From: Polynucleobacter sp. AP-Sving-400A-A2
Lineage (GTDB): Bacteria; Pseudomonadota; Gammaproteobacteria; Burkholderiales; Burkholderiaceae
DNA: 64,000 nucleotides
Direction of reading: 5' to 3'
NCBI RefSeq assembly: GCF_018688155.1
Contig: NZ_CP061312.1
Coordinates: 1,612,001-1,676,000, forward strand
Positions 50,629 through 59,166 of this stretch are shown in pieces (position 1 is the stretch's first letter; each line of letters begins with the position of its first letter). Made by a program: the position numbers and the translations under genes. Below the pieces are notes generated by a model. That model made no database searches. It had not been told where the DNA came from and worked only from the letters and a program-made list of their open reading frames with translations.

Positions 50629-50680
50629 GGTATTTTTCCCCTGTATTCAATATCTCATACATTGCTGGCGATTCAAAAGC

Positions 50681-50713
50681 AAAAACCCGCTGCGTTTCAC
50701 CGTCAGCGGGTTT
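50681..50713 (-). terminator. Attenuating terminator after rpsU
   Basis: Minus-strand stem AACCCGCTG/CAGCGGGTT with loop ACGGTGAAACG, then a T run. It lies between rpsU and yqeY and would let rpsU be made in excess of dnaG and rpoD, the classical pattern of this operon. Confidence 0.85.
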
Positions 50714-50748
50714 CAAAGCCTCTCGGTGAGGAGAGCTTTTAAATTCGA

Positions 50749-50961
50749 TTAGTAAAGCTTTTTAGGCAACATCTGGCTGCGAATACGCTTGTAATGGCGT
50801 TTAGCAGCAGCAGCCTTTTTACGCTTACGTTCAGCCGTTGGCTTCTCGTAGAACTCGCGTGCACGCAAGTCTGTCAAAAGGCCATTCTTTTCAATGGTGC
50901 GCTTGAAACGGCGCAATGCCACTTCAAAAGGTTCGTTCTCACGGAGGCGGACTGTAGTCAT
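50749..50961 (-). CDS. rpsU: 30S ribosomal protein S21
   Basis: 70-residue basic ribosomal protein of the small subunit, needed for base-pairing of mRNA with the anti-[22 protein letters not shown] and [20 protein letters not shown] are characteristic; the tail [17 protein letters not shown] is basic. First gene of the MMS operon, divergent from tsaD by 77 bp. Followed by the terminator at 50681-50713. Confidence 0.95.
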   Translation of the reverse strand: MTTVRLRENEPFEVALRRFKRTIEKNGLLTDLRAREFYEKPTAERKRKKAAAAKRHYKRIRSQMLPKKLY

Positions 50962-51038
50962 ACTTGTTTAACTCGTATATGCTCGAAAAATATCGATAAA
51001 TTAACTGAAATGCGATTCTAGCACGACCAAATACAAAA

Positions 51039-52112
51039 ATGATTGTTTTAGGCATAGAAACTTCTTGTGACGAGACCGGGGTGGCCGTATACGACACCGC
51101 CCCCTGGGAAAACCACGCCCCAGCCCATCAGGGCATCCTAGGACAGGCGCTGCACTCCCAAATTGCAATGCATCGGGACTACGGAGGTGTTGTCCCGGAA
51201 TTAGCCTCTAGAGACCACATAAAACGGGTTTTACCTCTTCTGGACGACACTTTGCATGAGGCTGGACTCAAATTAAAGGATCTTGATGCGGTCGCCTATA
51301 CCCAGGGGCCTGGATTGGCTGGCGCACTGCTCGTAGGTAGTGCTTTTGCCAAATCCCTTGCCCAGGGCCTCAATCTTCCCTCAATTGGGGTGCATCACCT
51401 TGAAGGACACCTGCTTTCACCACTTTTAGGGATCTCTGTACCGGAATTCCCCTTTATCGCCCTCCTAGTCTCAGGCGGACATACCCAGCTGATGCTGGTG
51501 AGCGGAGTTGGTAAGTACCAACTTCTAGGTGAAACCTTGGACGACGCTGCTGGCGAAGCCTTTGATAAAACAGCCAAATTACTCGGCTTGGACTACCCGG
51601 GCGGAGCTGCTATCTCTAAATTGGCAGAAAAAGGGCAATCCGGAAGATTTGATTTGCCCAAGCCAATGCTGCACTCAGGGGATTTGGACTTTTCTTTCTC
51701 CGGACTCAAAACAGCAGTGCTGAACCAGGTGAAAAAATTTGAGGCATTAGACATTACTGATCCAGATGAGATAGCAACTTTTCATGCGGATCTTGCGCGA
51801 AGCTTTGTCGATTCCTTAGTTGCAGTACTCGTCAGTAAATCAGAGAAGGCACTGAAGCAAACTGGCTGCAAACATCTAGTGCTGGCAGGCGGTGTGGGTG
51901 CCAATTTGCAATTACGCGCAGCTCTTAATGCGAGCGCTAAGAAGAATCGATTTGAAGTGCACTATCCGCCAGTCGATCTATGTACTGATAACGGCGTGAT
52001 GATTGCATTTGCTGGAGCGCTGCGTATGTTGGCAGAAAATAATGGCTCAACTACTTCAGGTGCTTTCGATATCAAACCCCGCTGGGATTTGGCGAGCAAT
52101 AATCTTACCTAG
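51039..52112 (+). CDS. tsaD: tRNA threonylcarbamoyladenosine synthase subunit TsaD
   Basis: 357-residue ASKHA-fold protein that transfers threonylcarbamoyl to A37 of ANN-reading tRNAs, with TsaB, TsaC and Tsa[19 protein letters not shown] is the phosphate-1 loop; [14 protein letters not shown] carries the metal-binding H-x3-[17 protein letters not shown] and [15 protein letters not shown] are the remaining nucleotide loops. Notably its targets include tRNA-Ile(CAU), which lies in the island 6 kb away. Divergent from rpsU. Confidence 0.95.
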   Translation: MIVLGIETSCDETGVAVYDTAPWENHAPAHQGILGQALHSQIAMHRDYGGVVPELASRDHIKRVLPLLDDTLHEAGLKLKDLDAVAYTQGPGLAGALLVGSAFAKSLAQGLNLPSIGVHHLEGHLLSPLLGISVPEFPFIALLVSGGHTQLMLVSGVGKYQLLGETLDDAAGEAFDKTAKLLGLDYPGGAAISKLAEKGQSGRFDLPKPMLHSGDLDFSFSGLKTAVLNQVKKFEALDITDPDEIATFHADLARSFVDSLVAVLVSKSEKALKQTGCKHLVLAGGVGANLQLRAALNASAKKNRFEVHYPPVDLCTDNGVMIAFAGALRMLAENNGSTTSGAFDIKPRWDLASNNLT

Positions 52113-52260
52113 ATTATTGCTGAATTTATTACTTATTCAGACTAATTTTGGCGTAGGCACTATGGTTGTGAATCGATTCAAAATTCTCAACCTAAACTAC
52201 TAAAGACAAAATACGCTCATCATGCGAGAACTGAATGTCTAGCATGGCTTGAGAGATGAC

Positions 52261-54165
52261 TTATTTGCCCACGGCTACAGGATTTGTTGCAGTTTTAAGT
52301 AGAAAACGTTGGGAAATAGCCTTTGCAATCCCCGCAACGTCCAGGCCACACTGACTCATCAGGAGTTTGTAATCGCCATGCTCCACGAATACATCAGGAA
52401 GACCTAATTGCAAAAGGGGTTTGTTTATCCCCATTGCAGAAAGTGCCTCTAAGCACGCACTACCAGCACCACCCTGAATCGCACCATCTTCAATCGTCAC
52501 AAAATAATCATGGTCTTGTGCCAAGGATTTGAGTAGCTCAAGATCCAATGGTTTAACAAAGCGCATATTGGCAACTGAGGCATCGATTTGTTCAGCCACT
52601 TCAAGTGCTGGGTAGAGCAAAGTTCCAAAAGCCAAGATCGCTATGCGCTGACCCGCAAGCGTACTCGACTTACGACGCACTTCACCTTTACCTAGTGGCA
52701 CAGTGCGTAATTCTTTTGAAGGAATGGTTCCAACACCAGCACCTCGCGGATAGCGCACAGCGCTAGGATGCGGCTGATGAAATGCAGTCGTCAATAAATC
52801 ACGGCACTCCGCTTCATCTGCCGGTGTCAAGACCAACATATTCGGAATGCAACGTAAGAACGGGATGTCATATGCACCAGCATGGGTTGCACCATCTGCA
52901 CCAACCAAGCCGGCACGATCTAAAGCAAACAAGACTGGCAGATCCTGAATCGCGACATCATGAATCAGTTGATCGTAAGCGCGCTGCAGGAATGTTGAGT
53001 AAATCGCCACTACGGGTTTCATACCTTCGCATGCCATGCCAGCAGCAAACGTGACTGCATGCTGCTCAGCGATACCCACATCGTAATAACGCTTGGGAAA
53101 ATTCTTTTCAAATTCCGCTAGACCAGAGCCTTCACGCATTGCAGGTGTAATGCCAATAAGTAATGGATCAGCGTGCGCCATATCGCACAGCCATTCACCA
53201 AACACTTGAGTAAAGGTTTTTTGAGAAGGCGCGGCAGACTTCTTCACACCCTCTTCCGGATTGAACTTACTTGGGCCGTGATACAGCACTGGGTCTGCTT
53301 CAGCCAACTCATAGCCCTGACCTTTGCGGGTGACTACATGCAAGAACTGGGGGCCGCGCCCCTCAAGCGCCAAGCGGCGAACATTTTGCAACATCGGAAT
53401 AAGAGCGTCTAAATCATGGCCATCGATTGGGCCAAAGTAATTAAAACCAAACTCTTCAAAAATAGTGGATGGAGAAACCATGCCCTTAGCATGATCTTCT
53501 AAGCGTTTAGCAAACTCCCGCAAAGGCGGCGCAATAGATAAAACACTATCAATACCCTTCTTCGTTGCAGAGTAAATATTGCCACTCAATAGTCTAGCGA
53601 GGTGTCGATTGAGAGCGCCAACCGCTGGCGAGATCGACATATCGTTGTCATTCAGAATGACTACTAATGGAAGGTCTTCATACACACCCGCATTGTTCAT
53701 GGCTTCAAATGCCATTCCACCAGTCATGGCGCTATCGCCAATCACCGCAACAGCAACTTGCTTCTCACCCTTAGTTTGAAAAGCGCGAGCCATGCCCATC
53801 GCCGCAGAAATACTCGTTGAAGAGTGGCCGGTACCAAAGGCATCGTATTCACTTTCAGCACGACGTGGAAAGCCTGACAAACCATCCAACTGGCGCAAGC
53901 TACTCATTCGCTCACGACGACCAGTCAAAATTTTGTGTGGATAACTTTGATGACCCACATCCCACACAATCCGATCATGCGGTGTGTCAAATACATAGTG
54001 CAAGGCAATGGATAACTCGACCGTGCCTAAGTTAGAGGAAAGATGTCCGCCCGTCTTAGATACTGAATCCAAAACAAACTGACGTAATTCATCTGCAAGC
54101 GCAGGGAGCTGCTCGCGCGAAAGTTTTTTGAGGTCTGTAGGGGAATGAATGGAATTTAAAGTCAT
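52261..54165 (-). CDS. dxs: 1-deoxy-D-xylulose-5-phosphate synthase
   Basis: 634-residue thiamine-diphosphate enzyme starting the MEP isoprenoid pathway from pyruvate and glyceraldehyde 3-phosphate. [20 protein letters not shown] is the N-terminal TPP domain, [18 protein letters not shown] the TPP-binding motif, and [17 protein letters not shown] the transketolase-like pyrimidine-binding site. ATG at 54165 is preferred; the frame extends one TTG codon further. Follows ispA by 16 bp and, with xseB and ispA, makes the familiar xseB-ispA-dxs operon. Confidence 0.95.
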   Translation of the reverse strand: MTLNSIHSPTDLKKLSREQLPALADELRQFVLDSVSKTGGHLSSNLGTVELSIALHYVFDTPHDRIVWDVGHQSYPHKILTGRRERMSSLRQLDGLSGFPRRAESEYDAFGTGHSSTSISAAMGMARAFQTKGEKQVAVAVIGDSAMTGGMAFEAMNNAGVYEDLPLVVILNDNDMSISPAVGALNRHLARLLSGNIYSATKKGIDSVLSIAPPLREFAKRLEDHAKGMVSPSTIFEEFGFNYFGPIDGHDLDALIPMLQNVRRLALEGRGPQFLHVVTRKGQGYELAEADPVLYHGPSKFNPEEGVKKSAAPSQKTFTQVFGEWLCDMAHADPLLIGITPAMREGSGLAEFEKNFPKRYYDVGIAEQHAVTFAAGMACEGMKPVVAIYSTFLQRAYDQLIHDVAIQDLPVLFALDRAGLVGADGATHAGAYDIPFLRCIPNMLVLTPADEAECRDLLTTAFHQPHPSAVRYPRGAGVGTIPSKELRTVPLGKGEVRRKSSTLAGQRIAILAFGTLLYPALEVAEQIDASVANMRFVKPLDLELLKSLAQDHDYFVTIEDGAIQGGAGSACLEALSAMGINKPLLQLGLPDVFVEHGDYKLLMSQCGLDVAGIAKAISQRFLLKTATNPVAVGK

Positions 54166-54181
54166 CAAATCTTTAGTAATC

Positions 54182-55084
54182 TTATTTGCCTCTGTTAACC
54201 ACTAATAGAGCCAAATCTTTCAGGGCCCCGGCTTTAGCGCCAAAACTCTCTAAGCTAGCAATCGCCGTTTCTTGTAAATCGGCTGCTGCTTGCTTGGCAT
54301 AGTCTAAACCCATCAAGGTCACATAGGTCGGCTTGTCATTTGCCGCATCTTTTCCTGCGGTTTTACCCAAGGTTTGACTATCTGCAGTGGCATCTAAAAC
54401 ATCATCCACAATTTGAAAAGCTAAGCCTAAGGCTTCAGAGTAGTTTTTGAGATGCTGCATTTGAGTTGGATTCAACTTGGCCGCAATACCACCCATCTGA
54501 ACCGAGCAAGAAAGCAGAGCACCTGTTTTCATAGCATGCATTTGCTTTAAGCCAGCTAAGTCTAATTTTTTGCCCACGCTCTCCAGATCAATCGCCTGAC
54601 CACCAGCCATACCGCGCGAACCAGACGCACTAGCCAATGCACCGATCATTGCCAAGCGCGTATCAGCATCGCACTGCGTGTTTGCCAAAACCTCAAATGC
54701 GCGAGTTTGCAATGCATCACCAACTAATAAAGCGGTCGCCTCGTCATAAGCCTTGTGCACAGTAGGACGTCCACGGCGTAAATCATCGTCATCCATACAA
54801 GGCAAATCATCATGCACCAAGGAATAGGCATGAATACATTCAATTGCAAACGCAGCGGAATCTAAAGCAGTATTTTTCTCTTCATTGAAATCATCACCTA
54901 GCTCACCAGCGGCATAAACCAACAAAGGACGAATGCGCTTACCGCCACCTTGAGCGGCATAACGCATAGCTTCATGCAAACGTGCGGGGTTGGCATTCGC
55001 TGCATCAAGCCAACTATCGAGAGCCAATTCAGTTCGCTGCCCGTGAGCACGAACCCAATCTTCAAATGAAAGTACGTTGTTCAT
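54182..55084 (-). CDS. ispA: Farnesyl diphosphate synthase
   Basis: 300-residue prenyltransferase joining dimethylallyl and two isopentenyl units. [19 protein letters not shown] is the first Asp-rich motif, [12 protein letters not shown] the second, [16 protein letters not shown] the conserved basic region and [14 protein letters not shown] the region preceding it. Length and motifs fit IspA. It lies 22 bp after xseB and 16 bp before dxs, so all three are one operon. Confidence 0.95.
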   Translation of the reverse strand: MNNVLSFEDWVRAHGQRTELALDSWLDAANANPARLHEAMRYAAQGGGKRIRPLLVYAAGELGDDFNEEKNTALDSAAFAIECIHAYSLVHDDLPCMDDDDLRRGRPTVHKAYDEATALLVGDALQTRAFEVLANTQCDADTRLAMIGALASASGSRGMAGGQAIDLESVGKKLDLAGLKQMHAMKTGALLSCSVQMGGIAAKLNPTQMQHLKNYSEALGLAFQIVDDVLDATADSQTLGKTAGKDAANDKPTYVTLMGLDYAKQAAADLQETAIASLESFGAKAGALKDLALLVVNRGK

Positions 55085-55106
55085 AAAGGTAAAGTCTTAG
55101 GGCAGC

Positions 55107-55340
55107 TTAAGCCTCGAATACCCGAACTTGCTGCTCAACTTGAGCAAGCATGGCCTGGCAATGTTTTAGGAGTGCTGCGCCACGTTGATAAGCCAAAAGC
55201 GTCTCTTCCAAAGAGAATTTGCCTGATTCCATGTCAGAAATCAGCTTTTCCAACTCCTTAACAGCCTGCTCATAACGCAAATTAGGGTCGATTTGTAGCT
55301 CAAGACCGGACTTCTGATCTTCAGATTTCTTTGCTGGCAT
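55107..55340 (-). CDS. xseB: Exodeoxyribonuclease VII small subunit
   Basis: 77-residue small subunit of exonuclease VII, which degrades single-stranded DNA with XseA. RYEQAVKELEKLISDMESGK and FSLEETLLAYQRGAALLKHC are the two helices of the family. A 20-residue N-terminal extension rich in Lys and Ser precedes them. First gene of the xseB-ispA-dxs operon; xseA is not in the window. Confidence 0.92.
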   Translation of the reverse strand: MPAKKSEDQKSGLELQIDPNLRYEQAVKELEKLISDMESGKFSLEETLLAYQRGAALLKHCQAMLAQVEQQVRVFEA

Positions 55341-55409
55341 TGGCTTATTTCCTTCAAATTTCTAAGAGATGTAGTCCCATATATTAAAGCGAGATGGGGG
55401 TCAGATGGG

Positions 55410-55415
55410 TATAAT
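55410..55415 (+). promoter_or_regulatory. Possible -10 box of the Rieske oxygenase gene
   Basis: TATAAT stands 87 bp before the chosen start codon, in the gap between divergent xseB and the oxygenase gene. No good -35 box at proper spacing was found, so the call is tentative. The leader is GC-rich near its end. Confidence 0.3.
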
Positions 55416-55502
55416 CGCTTCCTTCCTTTCCAATATCGATCCGTCGATAGTTGGATTGGTTATTCCGCTTAGCTTCGGCTGACGTTTTCGGGGGTGGGGA
55501 GA

Positions 55503-56609
55503 ATGACTAATCTGGCTACCGCGCAGCAGCTTGCGCCGTCCAACTTACAACTGCCGGTTTCGGCCTATTTTGACGTTGATCTCTATCAGCGTGAAATTGA
55601 ACTGCTTTTTAAGCAGGGGCCAGGCTATGTTGGTCACGAACTCATGGTTTCCGAGATAGGTTCCTACCAAACCTTGGCATCCGAGAATGAGGGCCGCTTA
55701 TTGGTCCGAAACCAAGTGGGCGTTGAACTCCTCTCCAATGTCTGCCGTCATCGCCAAGCACTCATGCTGAATGGCAAAGGTAGAGCAGACAACATTGTTT
55801 GCCCCTTGCATCGCTGGACCTACGATTTAAACGGTCAACTCATGGGCGCACCCCATTTTGAAGATAAGCCCTGCCTCAATCTCGGTAAATCACCTTTGCA
55901 AAATTGGCAAGGACTTCTATTTGAAGGTCCACGTGATGTGCGTACCGATCTGGCTAAGCTTGGTGTAGCTGATGATCTCAACTTTGAAGGCTACGTTCTA
56001 GACCATGTTGAGGTCCATGAGTGCAATTACAACTGGAAGACTTTTATTGAGGTCTACCTTGAGGACTATCACGTTGTACCGTTTCATCCAGGCTTGGGTA
56101 AGTTTGTTTCCTGCGAGGACTTACGCTGGGAATTCGGTGACTGGCACAGCGTGCAGACGGTTGGTATTCACAAGAACTTAGAGAAACCTGGCTCACCCAT
56201 CTATCAAAAGTGGCATGAGGCAGTGTTGCGCCATCATCAAGGCAAGACACCACGACATGGCGCTATCTGGCTTACCTACTATCCCAATGTGATGGTCGAG
56301 TGGTACCCAGGTGTTTTATGTGTTTCTACATTACATCCATTGGGCCCTAATAAAACACGTAATGTGGTGGAATTTTATTACCCAGAAGAAATCGCACTCT
56401 TTGAACGAGAATTCGTAGAAGCAGAACGCGCAGCCTATATGGAAACCTGCATTGAGGATGATGAAATTGCAGAGCGCATGGATGCGGGTCGCGCTGCCCT
56501 GCTAGCCCGTGGTCAAAATGAAGTGGGGCCATACCAAAGCCCCATGGAAGACGGTATGCAACATTTTCATGAATGGTACCGTCGTGCCATGAACTATCAA
56601 GGCGCATAA
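55503..56609 (+). CDS. Rieske-type aromatic-ring/quaternary-amine oxygenase
   Basis: About 368-residue oxygenase alpha subunit. The Rieske [2Fe-2S] ligands are CRHRQALM and CPLHRWTYD; the mononuclear iron site is EDYHVVPFHPGL with the two His, and an Asp further on. It resembles choline/carnitine monooxygenase and small aromatic dioxygenase subunits. ATG at 55503 is preferred with GGGGAGA just upstream; GTG three codons earlier is possible. No reductase gene is adjacent. The sulfurtransferase gene follows by 38 bp on the same strand. Confidence 0.85.
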   Translation: MTNLATAQQLAPSNLQLPVSAYFDVDLYQREIELLFKQGPGYVGHELMVSEIGSYQTLASENEGRLLVRNQVGVELLSNVCRHRQALMLNGKGRADNIVCPLHRWTYDLNGQLMGAPHFEDKPCLNLGKSPLQNWQGLLFEGPRDVRTDLAKLGVADDLNFEGYVLDHVEVHECNYNWKTFIEVYLEDYHVVPFHPGLGKFVSCEDLRWEFGDWHSVQTVGIHKNLEKPGSPIYQKWHEAVLRHHQGKTPRHGAIWLTYYPNVMVEWYPGVLCVSTLHPLGPNKTRNVVEFYYPEEIALFEREFVEAERAAYMETCIEDDEIAERMDAGRAALLARGQNEVGPYQSPMEDGMQHFHEWYRRAMNYQGA

Positions 56610-56647
56610 TTCAGTAACCTCCACTTCGCCCCCTATAGGAAGCCATC

Positions 56648-57478
56648 ATGACGCCACTCATTACTGCAAACCAGTTAGAAGAAATGATTAACAGTGGTGA
56701 GAATGTATTGGTCTGTGATTGCCGCTTTGATTTAGTCGACCCACTAGCCGGTCGCAAGTCTTATTTAGAAGGCCATATTCCAGGCGCACTGTATGTTGAT
56801 CTAGACCACAATTTATCTGGTGAAAAGACAGGTAAAAATGGTCGTCACCCACTTCCCACCCCAGAAGCCTGGGCCCAAACCAAATCTCGCCTCGGCATTG
56901 ACCCAAACACCTTGGTGATTGCCTACGACAATCAGGGTTCTGTATATGCCAGTCGCCTCTGGTGGATGCTCAAAGCTACTGGCCATGCCCATGTTCAAGT
57001 CTTAGATGGTGGCCTAGATGCCTGGAATGGCCCCATCGGCACATTGCCACGCGAAGCAAATCCAACAACAACGCCGGTGCCCTCAATGCCTTATGTTGGC
57101 TTAGTGACAGTAGAGGAGGTTGTACACAATCTCAAAGCTAAAACAAATCTCATTGTTGATGCTCGTGCAAATGATCGCTTCCATGGTCAAAATGAAACCT
57201 TAGATCCTGTTGGCGGACATATTCCCGACGCAGTTAATTACTGCTTCAGAGAAAATCTTTCAAGAAAAAGTTTTAAGGCCCCAGAGCAACTCTTCAAAGA
57301 CTTTGTAGATCTCTTGGGCTCAACCAAAGCTTCTGACGTCATTCATCAATGTGGCTCCGGAGTGACGGCTTGTCATAACCTTCTAGCTATGGAAATCGCT
57401 GGCCTCAAGGGTTCACGTGTTTACGCAGGTAGCTGGAGCGAATGGTGTGCCGACCCAGGCCGACCAGTAGCTCTTTAA
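56648..57478 (+). CDS. sseA: 3-mercaptopyruvate/thiosulfate sulfurtransferase
   Basis: 276-residue two-domain rhodanese. The N-terminal domain (EGHIPGALYVDLDHNLSG) is inactive as in the family; the C-terminal one has GGHIPDAVNYCF and the catalytic-Cys loop HQCGSGVTACHNLLAM. It moves sulfane sulfur to cyanide or thiols. AGGA precedes the ATG by 7 bases. Its stop overlaps the convergent ZIP gene by a few bases, so the two transcripts collide. Confidence 0.88.
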   Translation: MTPLITANQLEEMINSGENVLVCDCRFDLVDPLAGRKSYLEGHIPGALYVDLDHNLSGEKTGKNGRHPLPTPEAWAQTKSRLGIDPNTLVIAYDNQGSVYASRLWWMLKATGHAHVQVLDGGLDAWNGPIGTLPREANPTTTPVPSMPYVGLVTVEEVVHNLKAKTNLIVDARANDRFHGQNETLDPVGGHIPDAVNYCFRENLSRKSFKAPEQLFKDFVDLLGSTKASDVIHQCGSGVTACHNLLAMEIAGLKGSRVYAGSWSEWCADPGRPVAL

Positions 57479-58248
57479 TGCAAGAGTGAGAGCAGAATGA
57501 CCAAGCCAACGCCGCCTGCAATCAAAATCGTTTGACGTAAGGACTCAGCCCAATGTGGGCGCCGGTGCATTTGTGGAATCAGATCGCTCACCGCAATATA
57601 AATAAAACTACTTGAGGCGATGACCAATAAGTAAGGCATTGCCGTATGAGCCCTCTCCAAAAAGAAGTAAGCCAATACGCCACCCAATACCGCAGCTAAG
57701 CCACAAATCAAGTTGTACATCAAAGCACGAGTACGGGTAAATCCAGCATTCAGTAATACGATGAAATCACCAATCTCTTGCGGGATCTCATGAGCAATGA
57801 TGGCAATCGCAGTAAAGATACCCACCTGGTAATCCGCCATAAAGGCGGCGGCAATCAAGACACCATCAACAAAATTGTGTATGCCATCGCCGACCAAAAT
57901 CATCCAACCGCTTCTACCTGCGACTTCTGCATCATGACCATGGTGATGATCATGGCCATCCCCTTCGTGATGATGGCTATGACGTAATAAAGAAATTTTC
58001 TCGAGCAAGAAAAAGCCCAAGAGGCCTGCAAGCAAGGTAGCAAATAAGAGCTGAGGGTTCACACCCGGCATCGTGAATGCCTCAGGTAATGAATGTAGCA
58101 AGGCGGTGGCCAGCAAAATACCTACTGACACACTCACCATGCTATGAACCATCTTTGATAGCAAAGACAAAGAAAAACTTGCGGCAATGAGAACGCTAGT
58201 GGTTCCCGCTAGCGCTGTTACCAACAAAATGCTTTGCAGTACTGACAT
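57475..58248 (-). CDS. ZIP family metal transporter
   Basis: 257-residue, eight-segment membrane transporter for Zn(II) or Fe(II). HNFVDGVLIAAAFMAD and AHEIPQEIGDFIVLL are the His-rich fourth and fifth helices that hold the metal path; the loop LLRHSHHHEGDGHDHHHGHD is a cytoplasmic metal-binding His run. It follows the dienelactone hydrolase gene by 5 bases on the same strand and may be cotranscribed with it. Confidence 0.9.
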   Translation of the reverse strand: MSVLQSILLVTALAGTTSVLIAASFSLSLLSKMVHSMVSVSVGILLATALLHSLPEAFTMPGVNPQLLFATLLAGLLGFFLLEKISLLRHSHHHEGDGHDHHHGHDAEVAGRSGWMILVGDGIHNFVDGVLIAAAFMADYQVGIFTAIAIIAHEIPQEIGDFIVLLNAGFTRTRALMYNLICGLAAVLGGVLAYFFLERAHTAMPYLLVIASSSFIYIAVSDLIPQMHRRPHWAESLRQTILIAGGVGLVILLSLLH

Positions 58249-58253
58249 GGGAA

Positions 58254-59150
58254 TTAGGCAACCCCGTTTTGTTTAAACCAGGCAATGCATTTTTCCCAGC
58301 CATCTTTTGCAGGACCTTCGCGATAGGTAGCGCGGTAGTCAGCATGGAAAGCATGCGGTGCATCAGGGTAGATTTCAAAACGAGATGCTTTGGCTGCTGG
58401 ATTTTTGGGGGCTGCTTTTGCAAGCGCTTCACGCATTTGCTCAACACTCTCTAGGGAGATGCCAGTATCAGCGCCGCCATACAAGCCAAGCACTGGTGCC
58501 TTGAGCTCAGCAGCAATATCGACTGGATGGCGCGGATTACCCTCTGTTTTTTCACCAATGACGCGGCCGTACCAAGCTACACCAGCCTTAACCTGAGGCA
58601 GTGTGGCTGATAGCCAAGTAATACGACCACCCCAGCAAAATCCAGTAACACCAACCTTTTTCAAGTTGCCGCCGTTCTTGCCGGCCCATACTAAAGCTGC
58701 CTGTAAGTCATTAAGAACTTGAGTATCACCAGTTGGGGCAACGATATTTTTTTGAATCTCAGCAATAGTGCCGTAAGTGTTCGGATCGCCAGCGCGTGTA
58801 AAGAATTCTGGGGCAATGGCCAGGTAACCCAATTTAGCAAAACGTCTAGTAACGTCAGCAATATATTCGTGTACACCAAATATTTCGCTGGCAATAATCA
58901 CAATCGGCAAATTACCTTTGGCTTTTTCTGGACGAGAAACATAAGCGGGCATCTGAAAACTTCCCACTGGAATCATTTGCTCACCAGCTTTAATACCGTT
59001 GAAATCGGTTTCGATCGCTGCGGCCATGACTGGCTCAGAAGCGGCTACAAAACCAATTCCTATAGTGGTTGCTGTAATGGCAGAGGCTTTCATAAAACCT
59101 CTTCTATCGCCAGACACCATTTTTGAATTCTGATCTTTTTTTGTTGTCAT
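58254..59150 (-). CDS. Tat-exported dienelactone hydrolase family protein
   Basis: 298-residue alpha/beta hydrolase with a Tat signal (GDRRGFMKASAITATTIGIG, twin Arg then hydrophobic stretch, cleavage near VMAAA), so periplasmic. GVTGFCWGGRITWLSATLP has the Cys nucleophile of dienelactone hydrolase, GLYGGADTGISLE the acid, and APHAFHADYRATY the His. Usual substrates are dienelactones from aromatic breakdown, but many paralogues are uncharacterised. Upstream of and close to the ZIP gene; divergent neighbours are none, as polA is on the same strand upstream. Confidence 0.87.
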   Translation of the reverse strand: MTTKKDQNSKMVSGDRRGFMKASAITATTIGIGFVAASEPVMAAAIETDFNGIKAGEQMIPVGSFQMPAYVSRPEKAKGNLPIVIIASEIFGVHEYIADVTRRFAKLGYLAIAPEFFTRAGDPNTYGTIAEIQKNIVAPTGDTQVLNDLQAALVWAGKNGGNLKKVGVTGFCWGGRITWLSATLPQVKAGVAWYGRVIGEKTEGNPRHPVDIAAELKAPVLGLYGGADTGISLESVEQMREALAKAAPKNPAAKASRFEIYPDAPHAFHADYRATYREGPAKDGWEKCIAWFKQNGVA

Positions 59151-59166
59151 CTCTTAGTCTCCTAAT

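Noticed and set aside
55416..55502. Riboswitch in the leader of the Rieske oxygenase gene
   Set aside because: Short GC-rich stretches pair weakly, and no known riboswitch core could be recognised.
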